Translations under genes and position numbers: made by a program | Source of the DNA: Bdellovibrio bacteriovorus | GTDB lineage: Bacteria > Bdellovibrionota > Bdellovibrionia > Bdellovibrionales > Bdellovibrionaceae | Assembly (NCBI RefSeq): GCF_025558485.1 | Contig: NZ_CP102930.1 | Span: forward strand, 1,426,001-1,490,000 | Length of the DNA: 64,000 nucleotides | Reading direction: 5' to 3' | Shown: piece by piece, positions 59,181-64,000 of the stretch | Numbering within the stretch: position 1 is the first letter of the stretch | Layout of the letters: each line of letters opens with the position of its first letter | Notes under the pieces: generated by a model | What the model was told of the DNA's origin: nothing | The model's database searches: none | Seen by the model: the letters and a program-made list of their open reading frames with translations, nothing else

Positions 59181-59912
59181 TCAGATTTTCTCTTGCCAGA
59201 AATGTATGATGTCCAGGGCCTTTTTGCTGCTGGATTTTAGGAAATCCAGATACTCTTCGGATGGTGAGGGACTTAGTGTGTCTGCGACCGTCTTTGCAAT
59301 GGTGAAAGGAATCTGTGCTTTGTTGCACAGGTAGGCAATGGCACAGGCTTCCATATCGACCATCAAGGCATCATTAAACACTTGTTTCAAATGAAGCTTT
59401 TTGGAATGACTTCCCACAAATTCAGAACCGGAAAGAATGGTTCCTTCATGAACGCGATGGCCATGTTGTCTTAGATAGCGGGCCAGCTCTTGTGAAAACT
59501 CGGGGCTGGATTCCAGGCGGATGTTTGGACGTTGATGGGGCTGCAAAGACAAGTGAGCTTCGCCGCACGCCATGTATTCAATCCCATTACTTTTTGAACA
59601 AACGGCATCGTGCTGAATGACGTGAGTGCTGATGCACGTATCACCGATCTTAAGTCTGTCATCAATCGCGCCACCCAGTCCCAGTAGCAGCACGGCATCT
59701 ATTTTACATTCGCTCAGCAGGGTTGTCAGGACAGAGCTGGCATTGATCGGACCAATACCGACTTGCGCCGCTAAAATGCGAACCGGTGTTTTTGCAAGCT
59801 CCCAGACCGGAACACTAAAGGGCTTCAGATACAAAGCCGGGGAGGCCTCGGTCTGGATATCCTGAAGTTCTTCTTTCATCGCCACAAGGATCAGTACGGT
59901 TTTATTCGTCAT
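59181..59912 (-). CDS. MTA/SAH nucleosidase-like (PNP superfamily)
   Basis: 243 residues. Nucleoside phosphorylase fold: ILVAMKEELQDI with the Glu 12-like acid, VGIGPINASSVL, LLGLGGAID, then SGSEFVGS, VDMEACAIAYL and TVADTLS with the catalytic Asp. These match 5'-methylthioadenosine/S-adenosylhomocysteine nucleosidase, though the family also has futalosine and adenosine-type members. Coupled by a one-base overlap (TGATG) to the XRE regulator upstream. Would recycle adenine and the methionine precursor. Confidence 0.78.
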   Translation of the reverse strand: MTNKTVLILVAMKEELQDIQTEASPALYLKPFSVPVWELAKTPVRILAAQVGIGPINASSVLTTLLSECKIDAVLLLGLGGAIDDRLKIGDTCISTHVIQHDAVCSKSNGIEYMACGEAHLSLQPHQRPNIRLESSPEFSQELARYLRQHGHRVHEGTILSGSEFVGSHSKKLHLKQVFNDALMVDMEACAIAYLCNKAQIPFTIAKTVADTLSPSPSEEYLDFLKSSSKKALDIIHFWQEKI

Positions 59913-60661
59913 CAGTTTGCATCCCAGATGGAAAAATTATCAGCGTGGATGATGCCCGACACGGTAACGCCTTTCAGGTTTTTTGTATTGAGCTCCAGAC
60001 GGGACAGGTTTTGATATTTGGTCAGAACTTCTGTCAGTTCACGAGAAAATATTTTTCTTTGCTCTGGTGTCAGCAGAAGTTCAAACGGTTTGCAGAGAGT
60101 CCCGGTGTCTTCATCATAAGTCGAGGACTTATATCGTGTGGAAATAGTGCGGAAGATGGATTGCAGATTTTTTTGGTGATAGGCTTTTTGTAAAAGACCG
60201 TCTTCGCGCCACTTAAAAGGGAATCGCGCCAGCTGATAAATGCGATCTCGTGGCATTAGCTGAATAAGCTCGACCTCTTCAAGGTGTCGCAGTTTTTTAC
60301 GCAACTCGGATTCCTTTAAACCCAGATATTCTTTCAACTGGGTAAAGTTCAGTCCCATGACGATGGAACGAAACAGCAGCAGATAGTTTAAATCCCCGGC
60401 AAAAAGTTTTTCCTGTTCTTCAGTAAAAAGATAGGCTTTCTGGGTGTTGTTCTTACTTAGCTCCACAAGGTCATAAAATGAAGTGCCCAGACAACTGGCG
60501 ATATCGCTTAAATCGGAAATACTCAGTTCGCCTTTGTTCAGACGTCGTTTGACTGTCGCAGTGGAAACGCGCAGTTTTTTTGCCAGATCATCGTATTGAA
60601 GGCCCTGTTCTTTCATCAGATTTTTCAGGCTGGTTTTGATTTTTGCTTCTTCAATTTTCAT
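59912..60661 (-). CDS. XRE-family regulator with C-terminal domain
   Basis: 249 residues from ATG 60661. Helix-turn-helix in residues about 10-65 (EQGLQYDDLAKKLRVSTATVKRRLNKGELSISDLSDIASCLG). A second, winged-helix-like segment follows (FTQLKEYLGLKESELRKKLRHLEEVELIQ), and a C-terminal domain of about 110 residues. AAAAGGTCA half-sites between this gene and the divergent gene at 60774 are a likely operator, so it probably regulates itself and that gene. Co-translated with the nucleosidase, which may produce or remove its ligand. Confidence 0.8.
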   Translation of the reverse strand: MKIEEAKIKTSLKNLMKEQGLQYDDLAKKLRVSTATVKRRLNKGELSISDLSDIASCLGTSFYDLVELSKNNTQKAYLFTEEQEKLFAGDLNYLLLFRSIVMGLNFTQLKEYLGLKESELRKKLRHLEEVELIQLMPRDRIYQLARFPFKWREDGLLQKAYHQKNLQSIFRTISTRYKSSTYDEDTGTLCKPFELLLTPEQRKIFSRELTEVLTKYQNLSRLELNTKNLKGVTVSGIIHADNFSIWDAN

Positions 60662-60682
60662 GGACGGTCCTAAGCTTGCTCC

Positions 60683-60735
60683 AAAAGAGGTCAAAATCTG
60701 ACCTTTTACTAGAATTAGTTATAAAAAAGGTCAAA
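60683..60735. promoter_or_regulatory. Operator between XRE regulator and divergent small gene
   Basis: AGGTCA-AAATC-TGACCT (60688-60704) is a perfect inverted repeat with a 5-base spacer. A third half-site AAAAGGTCAAA follows at 60725-60735. All three share AAAAGGTCA. They lie 22-50 bases ahead of both divergent starts, so this is a strong candidate for autoregulation. Confidence 0.6.
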
Positions 60736-60773
60736 TTAAAATACCTCTATAGATATCAAGAAGGAGGTTATTT

Positions 60774-61109
60774 ATGTCTAAAGTGATTTTGGCGATAATG
60801 GCGACTTTGTTCACAGGGTCTTTGGCGGCGGCGGCCTGCAATCCTTGTATCTGCGGTTCTGGTGGGGGTGCCCCGCCGCCAACAGATTGTCCCAAGGGTG
60901 GGAAGTGGAGAAACCACAGTCATATCCCGGTGCGGGCGCAGGGGCTGCTGTACAGCATTCTTTCTGACAAGATGGTTGAACAGCAGTTGCTTTCCGCCGG
61001 AGGCTTGGAGGCTGTCAGCACAATTGAGTCAGGAAGTTCAGTCAGCTTTAAATTGAAGACTTCAGATGGTGCTGAATTTGTGACCCCTAACTTCCAGACT
61101 CAGGATTAA
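60774..61109 (+). CDS. Small exported Cys-rich protein
   Basis: 111 residues. Strong AAGGAGG 7 bases upstream. Signal peptide to about residue 20 (TGSLAAAAC). Mature N-terminus is CNPCICGSGGGAPPP, with four Cys, then a Gly/Pro-rich linker and a beta-rich domain. Could be a metal-binding or lipid-anchored protein since the Cys is near the cleavage site. Divergent from the XRE regulator and probably under its control. Function unknown. Confidence 0.68.
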   Translation: MSKVILAIMATLFTGSLAAAACNPCICGSGGGAPPPTDCPKGGKWRNHSHIPVRAQGLLYSILSDKMVEQQLLSAGGLEAVSTIESGSSVSFKLKTSDGAEFVTPNFQTQD

Positions 61110-61126
61110 CATGATAGCATGGAGGC

Positions 61127-61630
61127 ATGAAAAACGGGCTTAATGAATTTCTGTGGATAGAAGAACTGCTGCCAGCAGGGACGGAGTCAGCGCCTAAGCA
61201 TGGCGGGATGGCCTACTATCTGGACATGAAGCTGATCATGATTCTGGTTGAGAATCCTGAAAGCACTTATGAGCACAAAGGGGTTACGTATCCCTTTCAG
61301 ATTTGGAATGGCTGCATCCTGCCAGTTGAGTACCGTAAGCAGAATGCCTTTTTTTTAAAGTTTTCTTTTCTGGAAAATCATCCGGCCAACAAGGACTGGC
61401 TGTATATCCCGGCCGAGTCTGAAAATTTTGAAGACGAAGTCCGGCAGTTTGTGCGGGAAATCACCAAGCGTAATCCTTTATTGGGAACTCCGGTGAAGTT
61501 CGCAGGGATGCCGAAACCGGCCAAAACACCTGAAGATGAGATTCGCAAGAAAGCATCCAAAGTCCGGAAAGATGCCAAGAAACGTGAAAATGTTTTTTTG
61601 ATGGGAATGTTAAACAAGACAAAGAAATAA
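61127..61630 (+). CDS. Hypothetical protein
   Basis: 167 residues, not recognised. GGAGG 3-7 bases upstream; 17 bases after the Cys-rich gene, thus same operon. N-terminal two thirds is compact (ELLPAGTESAPKHGGMAYYLDMKLIMILVEN) with a faint resemblance to TfoX N-type folds. The last 40 residues are basic (KKASKVRKDAKKRE), which could bind nucleic acid. No signal peptide. Ends before a strong terminator. Confidence 0.62.
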   Translation: MKNGLNEFLWIEELLPAGTESAPKHGGMAYYLDMKLIMILVENPESTYEHKGVTYPFQIWNGCILPVEYRKQNAFFLKFSFLENHPANKDWLYIPAESENFEDEVRQFVREITKRNPLLGTPVKFAGMPKPAKTPEDEIRKKASKVRKDAKKRENVFLMGMLNKTKK

Positions 61631-61659
61631 AAAAGCCGGTGTTTGCACCGGCTTTTTTG
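61629..61659. terminator. Bidirectional terminator
   Basis: AAAAAGCCGGTG and CACCGGCTTTTTT pair perfectly around TTTG. It ends the hypothetical gene at 61127-61630 and, in the other direction, the exported gene at 61667. Confidence 0.9.
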
Positions 61660-61666
61660 TAATCAC

Positions 61667-62149
61667 TTAGAATTTGCAGACAGTCGCAAGATCGAACTTT
61701 TCAAAAGCGTCCCACAGACATCTGAATTTTTGTCTGATGGTCACAGTGTTGCCTTCGACAGAAATAGTTTCTTTATAACCAACAGCACCACCCCAGTCAC
61801 CGCAGGCATCGCCACCGGCACGTTTGGAGCTTGTGGATACCAGAAGGGTGTTTGCGCCATAGGACTTGGTGTCGTTGTCAATTTCCACACCTGGTGTGAA
61901 GTACATGCCTGTGTCTTCCAGGGTTACTTTTGTCCCGCTAAACTGTCTGCCAGCCATTTCAAAGTCATAGTCTTCGGTAGCAAGGCGGCAAGAACGGCCT
62001 TCAATACCGGATTCATAAGAACTGACAACAGTTCCCACGCGGCCATGCAGGCTTTTTAGCTTGGCTGTGATGGCTTCGACTTGAGAGTCGGCCAAAGCAA
62101 AAGAGTTAAACCCCAAGAATAGAACTGGAAGCATCATTAGCTTTTTCAA
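61667..62149 (-). CDS. Exported hypothetical protein
   Basis: 160 residues. Signal peptide to about residue 20 (FNSFALADS). Mature part has four Cys (RSCRLA, DACGDW, FRCLW, VCKF) that may form two bridges. Predicted beta-rich (GRQFSGTKVTLEDTGMYF...). I recognise no family. GAGGAGAAT before the ATG. It is followed at 62150-62356 by about 205 bases with no gene visible. Confidence 0.65.
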   Translation of the reverse strand: MKKLMMLPVLFLGFNSFALADSQVEAITAKLKSLHGRVGTVVSSYESGIEGRSCRLATEDYDFEMAGRQFSGTKVTLEDTGMYFTPGVEIDNDTKSYGANTLLVSTSSKRAGGDACGDWGGAVGYKETISVEGNTVTIRQKFRCLWDAFEKFDLATVCKF

Positions 62150-62356
62150 GATATTCTCCTCGAATGATTTAGGTCGAAAGCGGCACTATAACATGGAAAA
62201 ATACTGTTCCCCCCGGCTATCCGAAGGGCTGAAAAAGTTTCCGGGACCTGTCTAAAACTTTGATAGTGCTATGGCAGATCTCAGCCAGACCTATGCATGT
62301 CCGCAGGAAGGCCGGGATTTTGGGACTGTGACATGGTGACTTTTAGTGTGGATTTA

Positions 62357-63271
62357 TTAACTGTCAGAAAAGCTATTCTTTAGAATGGGCTTTAGCTTCT
62401 CTTTCAGAAACTGAACAAAAAGTGTCGTCCGTCGTGAGGGGTTTAGATTTTTATAGTAAACGGCATGGATGTCCTGCCGCACATCCATGGTGTGGGATTT
62501 TAGTATCTGGACCAGCTCTCCTGAAGAGCGTTCTTGCTGGGTCATAAAGTCAGACAAACAGGTAATTCCCAATCCGGATTTTGCCAGCTGTAGAAGAGTT
62601 TCCCCACTGGATGCGGCAATGCAGGGACTTTCGACGGAATAGTTTCCATGTTTCGTCTTTAAGGGCCATTGATTCAGTTCTCTGGGGGCTGTAAAGCCAA
62701 GAAGATGATGTTTTGCAAGATCCTCCACTTTTTTGGGGATGCCATGTTTGTTTAAATAACCCGGGCTGGCTAGGATTCTTAGACGGCTGGTGCCGAGGTG
62801 GGCGGCACGCAGGGTTGAATCCTCAAGAGTTCCAATGCGAATGGCGACATCAATGCGCTTTTCCAGAAGATCAATGATGCGATCGTGGCTGTGAATTTCA
62901 AAAGAAATATCAGGGTAAAGGCTTTTAAACTCATTCATGACCGGGACAATGGAATGAAGGACGAAAGGAGAAGCTGAGTCCACGCGGATTAATCCCGATG
63001 GAGCCTGCGCTTTATCCTTGACGGAGTCCTCAGCGACTTCGATTTGATGAAGAATTTCTCGCGCGTTGCTTAGAAAGCGCTCGCCCTCTTCGGTGAGGTC
63101 TATACGGCGGGTCGTTCGACGGAAAAGACTGACGTCCAGCTTGCTTTCCAATCTTCCCAGGCTGCGGCTAAGACTTGAGAGGGGTTGGCCGAGTTGATCT
63201 GCGGCTTTGGTCAAAGACCCCGTATCAACGATAGTTACAAAAATATGAATTTCATCCAGAGTGATTTTCAT
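62357..63271 (-). CDS. LysR-family regulator, YafC-like
   Basis: 304 residues from ATG 63271 (AGGAGC upstream). HTH at residues about 1-65: LDEIHIFVTIVDTGSLTKAADQLGQPLSSLSRSLGRLES. Effector domain from about 90 (SGLIRVDSASPF). The next gene, divergent, is dkgB, the same arrangement as yafC-dkgB in E. coli, and the protein resembles YafC along its length. A perfect 9-base inverted repeat lies between the two starts. Probably controls dkgB and itself. Confidence 0.85.
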   Translation of the reverse strand: MKITLDEIHIFVTIVDTGSLTKAADQLGQPLSSLSRSLGRLESKLDVSLFRRTTRRIDLTEEGERFLSNAREILHQIEVAEDSVKDKAQAPSGLIRVDSASPFVLHSIVPVMNEFKSLYPDISFEIHSHDRIIDLLEKRIDVAIRIGTLEDSTLRAAHLGTSRLRILASPGYLNKHGIPKKVEDLAKHHLLGFTAPRELNQWPLKTKHGNYSVESPCIAASSGETLLQLAKSGLGITCLSDFMTQQERSSGELVQILKSHTMDVRQDIHAVYYKNLNPSRRTTLFVQFLKEKLKPILKNSFSDS

Positions 63272-63280
63272 TATTGCTCC

Positions 63281-63302
63281 TAATGCAATAATATATTGCA
63301 TT
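63281..63302. promoter_or_regulatory. Palindromic LysR-type operator between LysR and dkgB
   Basis: AATGCAATA-ATA-TATTGCATT is a perfect 9-base inverted repeat with a 3-base centre, beginning 11 bases from the LysR start and 64 bases from dkgB. A similar, less perfect copy lies in front of the YceI-family gene at 37131. Confidence 0.6.
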
Positions 63303-63366
63303 TTGTTGTCTTAATAAACAATAAATTCGCCGCTATTATTTGCAGGAACGATTAAAGGAGCAATAT

Positions 63367-64000
63367 ATGGAAATCCCCCAAATTGGTTTAGGAACTTTTC
63401 GACTTAAGGGTCTTGAAGCGCAAGCTTCGGTTGTGGCTGGATTGGATCTTGGCTATCGCCACATTGATACAGCACAGATTTATGACAATGAAGAGGCTGT
63501 TGGCGTCGCATTAAGGCAGTCAGCTGTTGATCGGAAAGATATTTTTCTAACCACCAAGATATGGACTTCAAATCTATCCGGGAAAAATTTGATCCCAAGT
63601 CTGCAAGAAAGCTTAAAAAAACTTGGCACTGATAACGTGGATCTGACTTTGATTCACTGGCCATCCCCGAAGGATGAAGTTCCTTTGCATGAAACGCTGG
63701 AGGCACTGCAAGAAGCTGTCGTGATGGGGCTGACGAAAAATATCGGGTTGTCGAACTTTACTGTGGCTCAGATGAAGCAGGCTATTGAGATTGTCGGAAC
63801 GGAAGCTCTTTTGACAAATCAGATTGAGGTTCATCCTTTCTTGCAGAATCAAAAAGTGATCGACTTCTGCCAAACTCATGGCATCAAGGTTACTGCCTAT
63901 ATGCCGCTGGCTTACGGTAAAGTGATGACCGATGAGGTTCTTCAGAAAATTGCGCACAAGTATGAAACGACTCCGGCAGAGATTGCTTTGGCGTGGTTAT
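63367..64000 (+). CDS. dkgB: 2,5-diketo-D-gluconate reductase B, C-terminus off window
   Basis: About 211 codons read directly; the gene runs past the right edge. TAAAGGAG precedes the ATG at 63367. Aldo-keto reductase: starts MEIPQIGLGTFRLKG, IDTAQIYDNEEAVG (catalytic Asp and Tyr), TTKIW (Lys), LIHWPSPKDEVP (His), IGLSNFT and TNQIEVHPFLQN. Matches E. coli DkgB (267 residues) all along. Reduces keto sugars and aldehydes such as methylglyoxal with NADPH. Divergent LysR gene upstream. Confidence 0.92.
   Translation, partial: MEIPQIGLGTFRLKGLEAQASVVAGLDLGYRHIDTAQIYDNEEAVGVALRQSAVDRKDIFLTTKIWTSNLSGKNLIPSLQESLKKLGTDNVDLTLIHWPSPKDEVPLHETLEALQEAVVMGLTKNIGLSNFTVAQMKQAIEIVGTEALLTNQIEVHPFLQNQKVIDFCQTHGIKVTAYMPLAYGKVMTDEVLQKIAHKYETTPAEIALAWL

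Noticed and set aside
63404..63957. Two minus-strand open frames at the right end
   Set aside because: They are antisense to dkgB, which matches its family residue by residue.

Overview
The window looks like chromosome from a Bdellovibrio-type predatory bacterium (Bdellovibrionota). This is inferred from mixed GC near 50%, dense short operons with 4-base ATGA overlaps, many small secreted or lipid-anchored proteins of unknown role, paired DUF4360 exoproteins, degenerate trypsin-like proteins, several large sensor kinases, and a bacterial topoisomerase VI operon. There are no rRNA genes, tRNA genes, CRISPR arrays, insertion sequences or prophage modules that I can see. No gene-free stretch exceeds about 270 bases.

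Layout. 1-7.6 kb holds cell-surface genes: a cysteine-rich repeat protein cut by the left edge, an Ig-like lipoprotein, a minus-strand three-gene operon (pentapeptide repeat, HTTM-like membrane protein, PQQ-type beta-propeller), and a 1110-residue mosaic lipoprotein with a polyglycine tip. 7.7-10.7 kb is topoisomerase VI (top6B-top6A) ending in a strong terminator. 10.7-24 kb is mixed metabolism and envelope: TrmN6-like methyltransferase, TonB-like protein, GT39-type transferase, NAPE-PLD-like hydrolase, AspA, a phosphoesterase lipoprotein with a beta-barrel partner, LysR plus FUSC, FrnE-like DsbA, and two DUF4360 proteins. 24-36.5 kb has a MASE1/CHASE hybrid kinase, glyoxalase I, MtgA, a CapA-like protein, a YbaK deacylase, an alcohol dehydrogenase, an MFS pump, a secreted protein-glutaminase-like enzyme and a kinase/LuxR-regulator pair. 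36.5-45.7 kb has YceI, PrpF-like isomerase, malic enzyme, a 7TM-DISM kinase coupled to an HExxH protein, and alkylation repair (Ogt, Ada-AlkA fusion).

45.8-48.2 kb is a methionine-import operon metN-metI-metQ preceded by a good sigma-70-type promoter and what I read as a SAM-II riboswitch. 48-54.5 kb contains HdeD, a trypsin-fold protein with all catalytic residues replaced, a second CapA-like protein, IF-1, and a second copy of the phosphoesterase/beta-barrel module. 54.6-64 kb has DUF2239 plus an MFS pump under a clear operator/promoter, a radical SAM protein, two alpha/beta hydrolases, an MTA/SAH-type nucleosidase coupled to an XRE regulator with its own operator, small secreted proteins, and a LysR/dkgB divergent pair cut by the right edge.

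The observations most worth a second look are the topoisomerase VI operon, the SAM-II-controlled metNIQ with unusual MetN and MetQ, the duplicated phosphoesterase/barrel module, the secreted protein-glutaminase-like enzyme, the kinase/HExxH pair, and the HTTM/propeller/pentapeptide operon.
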